Shown here in pieces: positions 7,770 to 17,700 of a stretch of DNA of 43,594 bases. The DNA lies in contig JAIESQ010000185.1 of NCBI GenBank assembly GCA_019745975.1, positions 1 to 43,594 on the forward strand, given 5' to 3'. This DNA comes from Pirellulales bacterium (GTDB lineage Bacteria > Planctomycetota > Planctomycetia > Pirellulales > JAEUIK01). Below the pieces are notes generated by a model that searched no databases, was not told the DNA's origin, and saw nothing but the letters and a program-made list of their open reading frames with translations. The position numbers and the translations under genes are program-made. How positions within the stretch are numbered: the stretch's first letter is position 1; every line of letters begins with the position of its first letter.

Positions 7770-10700
7770 ATGCTGAACTGGATCATCAACTTCTCGTTGC
7801 ATCACCGCGCGGCGGTGATTCTCGCCACCGTGGCGCTGGCCATCGTCGGGGGGCTTTCGCTGCGCTACCTGGATATCGACGCGTTTCCCGATACGACGCC
7901 GGTGCAGGTGCAGATCAACACGATCGCGCCGGCGCTAGGCCCCGAAGAGGTCGAGCGCCGCATTACCTTTCCGATCGAACAGTCGATCGGCGGCCTGCCG
8001 GGGCTCGAAGCGATGCGCTCGGTGTCGAAGTTCGGCTTCTCGCAAGTCGTGGTCACCTTCGTCGACGGAACTGACATCTATTTCGCGCGGCAGCTTATCA
8101 ACGAGCGGCTGGCGGCGGTCGAATTGGCCGAGGGAATCGGCCGGCCGAAGATGGGGCCAGTGGCGACCGGGCTGGGCGAAGTCCTGCACTACGTCGTCAC
8201 CGGCGCCGGCAACGACGTGACCGAGCTACGGACCATTCACGATTGGTATGTGCGGCCGAAGATGCGCACCGTGCGCGGCGCCGCGGAGATCAATAGCTGG
8301 GGAGGCTACGAGAAGCAATTCCAGGTGCGGATCGATCCCAACCTGCTAATCAAATTCCATCTCACCTTCGACCAGGTGATGCAGGCCGTGCGCGACAACA
8401 ATCGCAACGTCGGCGCGGGGAATGTTCGCGAAGGAACGCAAGCCGTTCTGGTGCAGGGCGTCGGCCGCACCACCACCGCCGAACAGGTCGCGAAGATCGT
8501 CATCACGGCTCGCGATGGCGTGCCAATTCGCGTGGCGGACGTGGCCGAGGTGACGATCGGCTCCGAGATTCGCCGCGGCGCCGTTACGGCCGACGGGCGC
8601 GGTGAAGTCGTGATGGGGCTCGGCTTCATGTTGATGGGCGAAAACACCCACGAGATCACTTGGGCGATGAAGCGCCGCCTCGACGAAATCCGCCCCACGC
8701 TGCCAGCCAACATCGAAGTCGAGCCGCTGTACGACCGCACCGAGCTGGTCGATCACGTCATCGGCACCGTCAGAAACAATCTGTTCGAGGGGGGCTTGCT
8801 CGTCGTTGCCGTGTTGTTCGCATTTCTGGGGAATCTGCGGGCGGCGCTGATCGTCGCGCTGGCCATTCCACTATCGATGCTGTTCGCGTTCGTCGGCATG
8901 CTGCGGTTTGGCATTTCGGCCAGCCTGCTGAGCCTGGGAGCGATCGACTTCGGCATGATCGTCGATAGTTCGGTGGTGATGGTCGAGAACTGCGTGCGAC
9001 ACATCGCGCACGGCGACCATCGCCGGCAATCGATGGTCGACATGGTCCGCGACGCCGCGGTCGAAGTGCGCAAGCCGACCATGTTCGGCGAACTGATCAT
9101 CATGATCGTCTACTTGCCGATCCTGACGCTCGAAGGGACCGAGGGGAAGCTGTTCCGGCCGATGGCGTTGACGGTCATCTTTGCCCTGCTGGGCTCGATG
9201 GTGCTGTCGCTGACCTTGATGCCGGTGCTGGCGAGCATACTCCTGCCCCGCAAGATTCAGGAGCGCGAGCCCTTGCTGATGCGTGTGGCGCATCGCATTC
9301 ACGCGCCGATCTTGCGGTTCTCGATGAATCACAAGGTGTTGGTCATTGGGTTCGCGTTGGTGGTCATGTTCGTGGCGTTCGTGATGATCGCCCCGAACCT
9401 GGGCTCGGAGTTCGTGCCGCGGCTCTCCGAAGGAGCGATCGCCATCAGCGTGGTGCGGCTGACCGGCACGGACCTCGAAGATTCGATCAAGTACAACACG
9501 CAGATGGAAAAGGTCGTGCTCCAGAAGTTCCCCGACGAGGTGCGGCACGTTTGGAGCCGCATTGGCACGGCCGAGATCGCCACCGACCCGATGGGCATCG
9601 AACTGACGGACATGTTCATTTCGCTCAAGCCGCGCGACGAGTGGCAGCGTGCCAGAACGCAGGAAGAGCTCACCACGCTGATCGAAGCGCAGTTGCGCGA
9701 CTTGCCTGGTCAGCGGCTGGTGTTCTTGCAGCCGATCGAAATGCGCATGAACGAAATGGTCAGCGGAGTTCGCGCCGACGTGGCCGTGCAACTGTATGGC
9801 GACGATCTCGACGTGCTGGCTGCCAAAGGGCGCGAAGTCGAAGCGATTCTCAATCGCATTCCGGGTAACGCCGACGTGAATGTCGAGCAGATCACCGGGC
9901 AGCCCGTGCTAGAGATCAAGCTCGATCAGGATCAGCTCGCCCGCTACGGCGTGCCAGCCAAAGTGGTGACCGACATCATCGAGTCGCTGGGGAGCTTGCC
10001 GCTAGGAGAAGTGATCGAAGGGCAACTGCGGTTTCCGCTGGTGGCGCGGCTGCCCGAGCCTTTGCGTGCCGGTACCGCCGGGATCGGCGCGATTCAGATT
10101 CCGACAGCCACGGGGGAGCGGCTCCCGCTATCGCGGCTGGCCGAAATTCGCATCGTGCAGGGTCCGGCGACGATCACGCGCGAGTGGGGGCAGCGCCGCA
10201 TCACGATCTCGTGCAACGTGCGCGGGCGCGACCTGGGGAGCTTCGTCGCCGACGCGCAGCGGCGACTCAAGGCCGAATTCACACTCCCCCCCGGTCGCTA
10301 TTTCTACGAATTCGCCGGGCAGTTCGAGCATCTGGCGCGGGCTCGCGAGCGGCTGTTGATCGTCGTGCCGGTCGCCGCGGCCCTGATCTTCACGCTCTTG
10401 TATTTCACCTACAACAACATTGTCGACGCGCTGCGCGTGTTTACGGGCGTGCCGTTCGGCTGGGTGGGGGGAATCTTCGCCCTCTGGCTGCGCGACATGC
10501 CGTTTTCGATATCGGCCGCCATCGGCTTCATCGCGCTGTCGGGCGTGGCCGTGCTCGACGACATGATTCTGGTATCGTATGTCCGCCAACTGCGGCAACG
10601 CGGCCTGCCGCTCGACCAGGCGGTGGTGCAGGCGGCGGTCACGCGCTTGCGTCCCGTGTTGATGACCACGCTGGTGGCCAGCTTGGGATTCTTGCCGATG

Positions 10701-10898
10701 GCCTTCAGCACGGGCATGGGGGCCGAAGTACAGCGACCGCTGGCGACCGTGGTCATTGGCGGCGTGATCGGGGCGATGATCATGTCGCTGTTGGTGCTGC
10801 GGGTGTTGTACCTGGTGTTCAGTTCGCCGTTTGCCAGACGGGACAAGGACCGACCGCAGCTTGATGCGCGCGACTTGCTGACGGCGAGTTCAACTTGA
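7770..10898 (+). CDS. Heavy-metal efflux RND permease (CzcA/CusA family)
   Basis: A 1042-aa proton-driven inner-membrane pump. It opens with MLNWIINFSLHHRAAVI, typical of HME-RND proteins, and has the two-fold pattern of one helix, a large periplasmic loop and then six helices. TM4 reads IDFGMIVDSSVVMVEN, with the Asp-Asp-Glu triad of CzcA-type divalent-cation exporters; CusA-type Cu(I)/Ag(I) pumps keep fewer of these acids. I therefore favour Zn, Co, Cd or Ni over copper as substrate, from family knowledge only. There is no obvious Shine-Dalgarno sequence before the ATG; the family 1 hairpin lies just upstream. The partners are the adaptor before it and the Cys/His lipoprotein 35 bp after it. 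Confidence 0.95.
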   Translation: MLNWIINFSLHHRAAVILATVALAIVGGLSLRYLDIDAFPDTTPVQVQINTIAPALGPEEVERRITFPIEQSIGGLPGLEAMRSVSKFGFSQVVVTFVDGTDIYFARQLINERLAAVELAEGIGRPKMGPVATGLGEVLHYVVTGAGNDVTELRTIHDWYVRPKMRTVRGAAEINSWGGYEKQFQVRIDPNLLIKFHLTFDQVMQAVRDNNRNVGAGNVREGTQAVLVQGVGRTTTAEQVAKIVITARDGVPIRVADVAEVTIGSEIRRGAVTADGRGEVVMGLGFMLMGENTHEITWAMKRRLDEIRPTLPANIEVEPLYDRTELVDHVIGTVRNNLFEGGLLVVAVLFAFLGNLRAALIVALAIPLSMLFAFVGMLRFGISASLLSLGAIDFGMIVDSSVVMVENCVRHIAHGDHRRQSMVDMVRDAAVEVRKPTMFGELIIMIVYLPILTLEGTEGKLFRPMALTVIFALLGSMVLSLTLMPVLASILLPRKIQEREPLLMRVAHRIHAPILRFSMNHKVLVIGFALVVMFVAFVMIAPNLGSEFVPRLSEGAIAISVVRLTGTDLEDSIKYNTQMEKVVLQKFPDEVRHVWSRIGTAEIATDPMGIELTDMFISLKPRDEWQRARTQEELTTLIEAQLRDLPGQRLVFLQPIEMRMNEMVSGVRADVAVQLYGDDLDVLAAKGREVEAILNRIPGNADVNVEQITGQPVLEIKLDQDQLARYGVPAKVVTDIIESLGSLPLGEVIEGQLRFPLVARLPEPLRAGTAGIGAIQIPTATGERLPLSRLAEIRIVQGPATITREWGQRRITISCNVRGRDLGSFVADAQRRLKAEFTLPPGRYFYEFAGQFEHLARARERLLIVVPVAAALIFTLLYFTYNNIVDALRVFTGVPFGWVGGIFALWLRDMPFSISAAIGFIALSGVAVLDDMILVSYVRQLRQRGLPLDQAVVQAAVTRLRPVLMTTLVASLGFLPMAFSTGMGAEVQRPLATVVIGGVIGAMIMSLLVLRVLYLVFSSPFARRDKDRPQLDARDLLTASST

Positions 10899-10933
10899 CG
10901 CTTTGCGAAAGTTAACCTCGGAAGGAGTTAGCC

Positions 10934-11290
10934 ATGTTGACGCGTAACTTGATGCTGGTAGCGGGTCTTCTGGGCACGGTGGTTTGGGCCGGCGGCTGCC
11001 ATCGGCCAACGGCGGAGGAGAACGTCGACGCGACTTCGGCCGCGCAGACAAGCTCGGGCCACACGCACGGCGCTTGGTGGTGCGACGAGCACGGCGTGCC
11101 GGAGGAAGTGTGCGGGCAGTGCAGCAAGAAGGCGGCCGACGAGATGAAAGCCAAGGGGGACTGGTGCAAGCAGCACGACCGCCCCGACTCGCAGTGCTTC
11201 GTCTGCCATCCGGAATACGAGGCTCAGTTCGCCGCGCAGTATGAAGCGAAGTACGGCAAGAAGCCGCCGAAACCGAACACCAACGGCTAA
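10934..11290 (+). CDS. Small lipoprotein with duplicated Cys/His module
   Basis: A 118-aa protein. The signal peptide ends in WAGGC (Cys22), so it is a probable lipoprotein. The mature part holds two modules of identical spacing: W49-C50-x2-H53-x6-C60-x2-C63 and W77-C78-x2-H81-x6-C88-x2-C91. The first module of the adaptor at 5969 has the same spacing. A Lys/Pro-rich tail follows. AAGGAG lies six bases before the ATG, a strong ribosome binding site. Operon position and shared modules suggest a periplasmic metal chaperone or buffer that hands ions to the adaptor; that is inference, and no characterised homologue is known to me. Confidence 0.75.
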   Translation: MLTRNLMLVAGLLGTVVWAGGCHRPTAEENVDATSAAQTSSGHTHGAWWCDEHGVPEEVCGQCSKKAADEMKAKGDWCKQHDRPDSQCFVCHPEYEAQFAAQYEAKYGKKPPKPNTNG

Positions 11291-11315
11291 CGGGTAGTGC
11301 ACTGCATTGAAGCGC

Positions 11316-11380
11316 TGTAGCCGGCCTCTGTGAGGCCGGCGCGTCGTCGTGAACCTCCGGGGTCACTGACCCCGGCTACA
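11316..11380. repeat. Family 2 double-hairpin repeat, copy 1
   Basis: Starts TGTAGCC and ends GGCTACA (outer inverted repeat). Inside are hairpin GCCGGCCTC-TGT-GAGGCCGGC and hairpin CCGGGGTC-ACT-GACCCCGG. It lies between the convergent ends of the metal operon and the HAE1 cluster, so it could serve as a two-way terminator, though no T-run follows. The stop codon of the permease (11376-11378) lies inside it. A further GGGTCTG/CAGACCC inverted repeat (about 11386-11405) extends into the gene end. Confidence 0.8.
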
Positions 11381-14300
11381 GAAGCGGGTCTGTGTTCGCA
11401 GACCCCGGATGCAGATCGATGGGCTGCGTCTCGCTCGGCTCGTCGCTGGCGAAGCGTCGGCCGAGCCAATCGATCACGAAGTAGAACACCGGCGTCAGGA
11501 AGATGCCGAACAGGGTCACGCCAAGCATGCCGCCGAAGACCGCGGTCCCCAAGGTGCGTCGCATTTCGGCGCCGGCGCCCGCGGAGAGCATCAGCGGCAC
11601 GACGCCGAGGATGAACGCCAGCGAAGTCATCACGATCGGCCGCAATCGCAACTGGCAGGCCGCCAAGGTCGCATCGCGCCCCGATGCTCCCTGCTCGCGC
11701 TGGGCCTTGGCGAATTCGACGATCAGAATCGCGTTTTTGCAAGCCAGACCGATCAGCACCACGAAGCCGACCTGCGTGAAAATGTTTACGTCCAGCCGGC
11801 CGACCAGCACGGCCGCGACGGAGCAGAGCAGGCACATCGGTACGACGAGAATTACGGCCAAGGGCAGCGACCAGCTTTCGTATTGCGCCGCCAGGACGAG
11901 AAACACCAGCACCACGGCCAAGGCGAAGACGAGCATCGCCGTGTTGCCGGTCTGCAATTGCAACAGCGCCAGCTCGGTCCATTCGACACGCATCGCGCGT
12001 GGCAGTTCCGCTCGGGCGATGCGTTCCATCGTCGTCAACGCCTGGCCAGAGCTGACTCCGGGTGCGACGCTCAAGTTGATCGGCGCGGCACGATACAGGT
12101 TGTAGCGCGTGATCATCGTGGGGCCCTCGACGTCGCGCACTTCGCTGATCGCCGATAGTGGGACCATCAGGCCGCGGTTGTTGCGGATCTTGAGCTGTTT
12201 GAGATCGTCGACCTGGTTACGGAAGTCGGCCCCCGCCTGCAGATTCACCTGCCAGGTGCGGCCAAAGCGATTGAAGTCGTTGACGTACAGCGAACCCAGA
12301 TAGACTTGCAGGGTATTGAACACGTCGGCCATGTTCAGGCCCATGCGCTTGGCCGCGACGCGGTCGATATCGAGAAACAGCCAGGGGCTGTTGGCGCGAA
12401 AACTGGAGAACAGCTCGCGCAGCTCGGCAGTTTGATTGCCGTCGTGGACGATGCGGTCGGAGACCGCCTGCAAGGCGTCGGTCCCCAAGTCGCCGCGGTC
12501 TTCGACGACGAGCTTGAAGCCGCCGGCGGTCCCCAGCCCGTCGACCGGCGGAGCGCCAAACACGTGAATGACTCCCTCGCCGACGTGGCCCTCCAGCGCG
12601 TGCTGAAGATGGGCGGCGATCACTTCACCGGTCAGCCCGCGCTCGACGCGGTGGTCGAATTCGTCGAGCATCACGTAGAGCGCGCCGAAGTTTGGCGCGG
12701 CGGCGTTCAAGAGGATCGACTGGCCGGCGATCGCCACGGTATGGTGCACGCCATCGATTTTCGCCGCCGCTTGTTCGATTTCGCGCACGGTTTGCTGCGT
12801 GCGGGCCAGCGAAGCCGAGTCGGGCAATTGCACGTTGACCAGCAGATAGCCTTTGTCCTGCGATGGAATGAATCCCTTGGGGGCGGCGACAAAGCTCCCG
12901 TAAGCCAAGGCCAGCAATCCGCCATAGACCAGTAGCACCACGACGCTCACGCGCAGGAGGCCACCCACGGCGCGGGCATAAAAGCCTGTCGCGCGGTCAA
13001 AGCCCCGGTTGAACGCCGCAAAAGCGACACGCAGTAGGGCGTTAATGCGCCGGCCGGCGATCCCGCCCAAGAGCGCCATTCCGGCGGCCGCTAATGCCGG
13101 CGCGAGCCAAGGGATTTCTTGCACCAAGCCGGCGAGCGGCGCTTCGGGGCGCCCCTTGAGTGCGGTGGCCACCCAAGGTCCCGTGAAGGCCCAGCCAATC
13201 CAACCGGCCGCTAGCGGCACCATGAACCAGGGCAATGGCGGGGCAGCCCCTTTCTCGCGCGGCCGCAACAAGAGTGCGGTGAGCGCCGGGCTGAGCGTCA
13301 GGCTGTTGAATGCCGAGATCACGGTCGACACGGCGATCGTCAGCGCGAATTGCCGGAAGAACTGCCCGGTGATCCCCGTGATGAACGCGCACGGAATGAA
13401 TACGGCGCTGAGGACCAGGCCCACGGCGATCACCGGACCGGAGACTTGTTGCATCGCCTTGAGCGTGGCGTCGCGTGGCGACAGGCCGCGTTCGATGTGG
13501 TGTTCGACCGCCTCGACCACGACGATGGCATCGTCGACGACGATGCCGATGGCCAGCACCAGGCCGAACAGCGTGAGGTTGTTCAAGCTGAAGCCGATGG
13601 CCGCCATCGCCGCGAACGTGCCGACGATCGCCACCGGCACGGCCACCAGCGGAATAATGGCCGAACGCCAGTTCTGCAAGAAGACGAGCACGACGATGGC
13701 CACCAAAATGACGGCGTCGCGCAGTGTCTGAAACACCTCGCGGATCGACTCTTCGATGAACGGCGTGGTGTCGTAGACGATCGCGTAGTCGATGCCCTTG
13801 GGGAAGCGGTCGCGCAGCTCGGCCATCTTGGCGCGCACCTCGCGCGCGACTTCGAGCGCATTCGAGCCGGGCAACTGATAGACCGAGAGCGCGACGGACG
13901 GCTGGCCATCGAGCGTGCAGAGCTGGTTGTAGACCAGCGCGCCGAGTTCGATATTGCCGACATCTTTGAGCCGGACGAAGCGCCCTTCGGCATCGGCCTT
14001 GAGGATGATCTCGCCAAATTGGTCGACATCGATCAGCCGCCCCATGGTGCTCATGGTGAACTGAAAGACCTGGCCGGTGGCGATCGGCGGCTGGCCGATT
14101 TGGCCCGCCGCGACTTGCATGTTCTGCTGTTCGATGGCCAGCACGACGTCGGCGGTGCTCAGGCCGCGGTAGGCCATTTTCTCGGGATCGAGCCAGAAGC
14201 GCATGCTGTAGTCGCGCTGGCCGATATAGGAGATATCGCCAACGCCTTCGAGACGCGAGAGCTCGTCCTTGAGCTGAATCGTCGCGTAGTTGCTCAAGTA

Positions 14301-14759
14301 CAAGTCGTCGCGCGAGCTGTCGGGCGAAAACAGATTGACGATCAAGAGCACGCTCGGCGATTTCTTCTTCACCGAAATGCCGCGACGCTGCACCAAGGGG
14401 GGCAGCGTGGGCTGCGCCAGCGACACGCGGTTTTGCACCAGCACCTGCGCCATATTCAGGTCGACGCCGTGCTTGAACGTGACCGTGAGCGTGTAGGTGC
14501 CATCGTTGGTGCATTGCGACGACATGTAGAGCATCTTTTCGACGCCGTTGACGTACTGCTCGATCGGCGCCGCGACGGTGTCGGCCAGCACCTGCGCATT
14601 CGCGCCGGGATAGACGGCCGACACTTCGACCGTCGGGGGCGTGATCTCGGGATACTGCGCGATCGGCAGCGTCAACAGCGACACGCCCCCCGCCAGCGTG
14701 ACGATGATCGACAGCACCGAGGCAAAGATCGGTCGGTTAATGAAGAACTGCGAGAACAC
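11376..14759 (-). CDS. HAE1-type RND multidrug efflux permease (second of a tandem pair)
   Basis: About 1127 aa, AcrB-like. The GTG at 14759 gives FSQFFINRPIFASVLS, the usual N-terminus of the family; a TTG two codons earlier (14765) is also open. The proton relay is intact: VVDDAIVVVEAVEHH in TM4 and a Lys in GLACKNAILIVEFAK in TM10. Between the two halves an enlarged linker (about 13050-13260) carries two extra hydrophobic stretches that AcrB lacks. Compounds such as drugs or solvents are typical HAE1 substrates; the true substrate is unknown. It starts a few bases after the upstream permease stop, so the two are co-transcribed. The last ten or so residues and the TAG stop are encoded by repeat DNA (family 2), implying a replaced C-terminus. 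Confidence 0.93.
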   Translation of the reverse strand: MFSQFFINRPIFASVLSIIVTLAGGVSLLTLPIAQYPEITPPTVEVSAVYPGANAQVLADTVAAPIEQYVNGVEKMLYMSSQCTNDGTYTLTVTFKHGVDLNMAQVLVQNRVSLAQPTLPPLVQRRGISVKKKSPSVLLIVNLFSPDSSRDDLYLSNYATIQLKDELSRLEGVGDISYIGQRDYSMRFWLDPEKMAYRGLSTADVVLAIEQQNMQVAAGQIGQPPIATGQVFQFTMSTMGRLIDVDQFGEIILKADAEGRFVRLKDVGNIELGALVYNQLCTLDGQPSVALSVYQLPGSNALEVAREVRAKMAELRDRFPKGIDYAIVYDTTPFIEESIREVFQTLRDAVILVAIVVLVFLQNWRSAIIPLVAVPVAIVGTFAAMAAIGFSLNNLTLFGLVLAIGIVVDDAIVVVEAVEHHIERGLSPRDATLKAMQQVSGPVIAVGLVLSAVFIPCAFITGITGQFFRQFALTIAVSTVISAFNSLTLSPALTALLLRPREKGAAPPLPWFMVPLAAGWIGWAFTGPWVATALKGRPEAPLAGLVQEIPWLAPALAAAGMALLGGIAGRRINALLRVAFAAFNRGFDRATGFYARAVGGLLRVSVVVLLVYGGLLALAYGSFVAAPKGFIPSQDKGYLLVNVQLPDSASLARTQQTVREIEQAAAKIDGVHHTVAIAGQSILLNAAAPNFGALYVMLDEFDHRVERGLTGEVIAAHLQHALEGHVGEGVIHVFGAPPVDGLGTAGGFKLVVEDRGDLGTDALQAVSDRIVHDGNQTAELRELFSSFRANSPWLFLDIDRVAAKRMGLNMADVFNTLQVYLGSLYVNDFNRFGRTWQVNLQAGADFRNQVDDLKQLKIRNNRGLMVPLSAISEVRDVEGPTMITRYNLYRAAPINLSVAPGVSSGQALTTMERIARAELPRAMRVEWTELALLQLQTGNTAMLVFALAVVLVFLVLAAQYESWSLPLAVILVVPMCLLCSVAAVLVGRLDVNIFTQVGFVVLIGLACKNAILIVEFAKAQREQGASGRDATLAACQLRLRPIVMTSLAFILGVVPLMLSAGAGAEMRRTLGTAVFGGMLGVTLFGIFLTPVFYFVIDWLGRRFASDEPSETQPIDLHPGSANTDPLL

Positions 14760-14768
14760 GCACAACGC

Positions 14769-17700
14769 TCACTTGATTTGCTGTTCGGGCCTTGGATTGT
14801 CGGCTGGTGACGACACCTGGTGGAGGTCTGCCGATGCTGGCCACGGGATTGTCGGATCGCTAGTTTCAGCTCGCTCGTCCGGGGGCGAGCGCCGCGCGCG
14901 CCGCACGGCAGCCGCGCCCGCCAGGCGGAGCGGCCGCAGGCTCAACGCGCCCAGCACCAGGTCGCTGGCATGTCGCAGCCTCCGCGAGGAGAGCAGCGTG
15001 GCTTCGCCCAGGCGGTCGATCGTGTAGAAAAAGACGGGAGTGAGCGCCAAACCGAACAGCGTCACGCCCAGCATGCCGCTAAACACGGCCACGCCCAGCG
15101 CGCGGCGCATTTCGGCCCCCGCGCCATGCGAAGCGATCAGCGGCACGACTCCCAAGATGAACGCCAGCGAGGTCATGACGATCGGCCGCAAGCGCAGGCG
15201 GCAGGCTGCCAGCGTCGCTTCGCGGCGCGTCGCGCCCGTGGCGCGCTGCTGCTTGGCGAATTCGACGATCAGAATCGCATTCTTGCTGGCCAGGCCGACC
15301 AGCACCACGAAGCCGATGCGCGTGAAAATATTGACGTCCATGCGGGCGATGCTCACTCCGGCCAGCGCGCTGAGAATGCACATCGGCACGACCAGAATCA
15401 CGGCCAGCGGCAGCGACCAGCTTTCGTACTGCGCCGCCAGCACGAGAAACACCATCACCACGGCAAAGCCAAAGATGATTGTCGCCGTGTTGCCCGCCAA
15501 CAGTTCGAGATACGACATGTCGGTCCACTCGAAGCCCATGTTGTGCGGCAAGTTCTCGTGCGCGAGGTGCTCCATGATTTCGATCGCCCGATGCGAGCTG
15601 GTGCCCGGGGCGGCCATGCCGTTGATCGAGGCCGCGGGGCGCATGTTGTAGCGCGTGAGCACGAGCGGCCCGTTCACTTCCTGGACGCTGGCGATCGAGC
15701 CCAGCGGCACCATCATCCCCTCGGCGTTGCGCACCTTGAGGCGCGAAATGTACTCCGGTTGATTGCGAAACTCGGGTTTGGCCTGAATGATCACCTGCCA
15801 GGTGCGGCCGAAGCGGTTGAAGTCGTTGACGTAGAGCGAGCCCTGGTACATGCGCAGGGTGTCGGCGTAGTCTTGCGAGGGGACTTTGCGCAGCACGCTC
15901 TGCCGGCCATTGTGGCGCACGTACAACTGCGGAACGTTGGCCCGAAATGGCGACGACAGCGTCATCAGCCCGGGAGTTTCGTTCCCCAGGGCCATGAGCC
16001 GCTCGGTTTCTTGCTGCAAGACTTGCGGGCCGAGATCGCCGCGATCTTCGATCATGATCATGAAGCCGCCGGCGCGCCCCACGCCGCGGATCGGCGGCGG
16101 CGGAAAGACCTGCACGTTGGCTTCCTTGATCTGCTGGCCAAACGCGGCACGCAAGTCGTTCGCCACGCGCTCGCTGCGCAATTCAGCGGTGCGTCGCAAG
16201 CGGTATTCCTTCAAGTTCACGAAGAGCGAACCGAAATTGGAACCGGCCGCGTTGAGCACGAACGACTGCCCCGTGATGCCCGAGCAATGCTTGACGGCCG
16301 GGTGCGCGATCGCGATCCGCACGATCCGGTCGATCACCGCTTGCGTGCGCTCAAGCGACGCCGAATCGGGGAGTTGCACGCTCACCATCAAGTAGCCCAT
16401 GTCCTGCGCGGGAATGAATCCCTTGGGCGTGACCACGAACCGCCAGTAGGTCAGTCCCAACAATCCTCCGTAAACGACCAGCACTAGCAGGCTCACGCGC
16501 ACCAGTCCGCCCACGACGCGCGTATAGGTGCCGGTCAATTTCTGAAAGCCCCGATTGAAGAGCCCGAACAGCGTGCCCAAGGCGAGATTCAACCATTTAC
16601 CCAGCAATCCGCCGGCGATCGCGCCGAGCATGGCGGCCAGCACGGGCGCGCCCCAGGGGCCAAGCGTGGCCCAACCATCGAGCGCCGGCGCGAGCTTGTC
16701 GGCCGCCAGCAGCCACGCCAGCCAGGCGCCAAGCAGCGGAAACGCCAACCAAGGGAGAGGCGGGGCGAGCGTTTTGTCGTGCTTGCGCAACAGGAGCGCG
16801 GTGAGCGCGGGGCTTAACGTCAGGCTGTTGAAGGCCGAGATGATCGTCGAGACGGCGATCGTCATCGCGAATTGTCGGAAGAATTGCCCGGTCAAACCGC
16901 TGATGAACGCGCACGGCACAAACACCGCGCTGAGCACGAGGCCAACCGCGATCACGGCGCCGGAAACTTGTTGCATCGCGCGGATCGTGGCTTCGCGCGG
17001 CGCCAGTCCCTCTTCGATATGATGCTCGACCGCCTCGACGACGACGATTGCGTCGTCGACGACGATGCCGATCGCCAGCACCAGGCCGAACAGCGTCAGG
17101 TTGTTGAGGCTGAAGCCGAACAAAGCCATGGCCGCGAAGGTACCGATAATCGCCACCGGCACGGCGACCAGTGGAATCACCGCCGACCGCCAGTTTTGCA
17201 AGAAGAGGAGCACGACAATCGCCACCAGCACGATGGCGTCGCGCAGAGTCTTGAACACCTCTTTGATCGATTCACGCGTGTAGGGAATCGTCGTGAAGCC
17301 GACATCGTACGAGAGCCCTTCGGGAAAGCTCACAGACAACTCGGCCATCTTGGCCATGACGCGGTCGTGGGTTTCCAGGGCGTTGGCGTCGGGCAATTGA
17401 AAGATCGCCATGAACACGGCCGGCTGCCCATCGAGGCTGTTGTTGACATCCATGCTCTTGGCGCCCAATTCGACGCGGGCGACGTCGCCCAGGCGCACGA
17501 TCCGGCCATCGGGCGTGGCCTTGAGCACGATTTGCTCGAATTGCTCGACCTCTTCGAGTCGCCCGAGGGTACCCAAGGTGTATTGCAGGGGCTGGCCGTC
17601 GAGCATCGGCGATTGCCCCAGGCCGCCGCTGGCAACCGGCGCGTTTTGTTCGCGAATTGCCCTGGCCACGTCGGCCGGCGTCAGGCCGCGCGCCGCCAGC

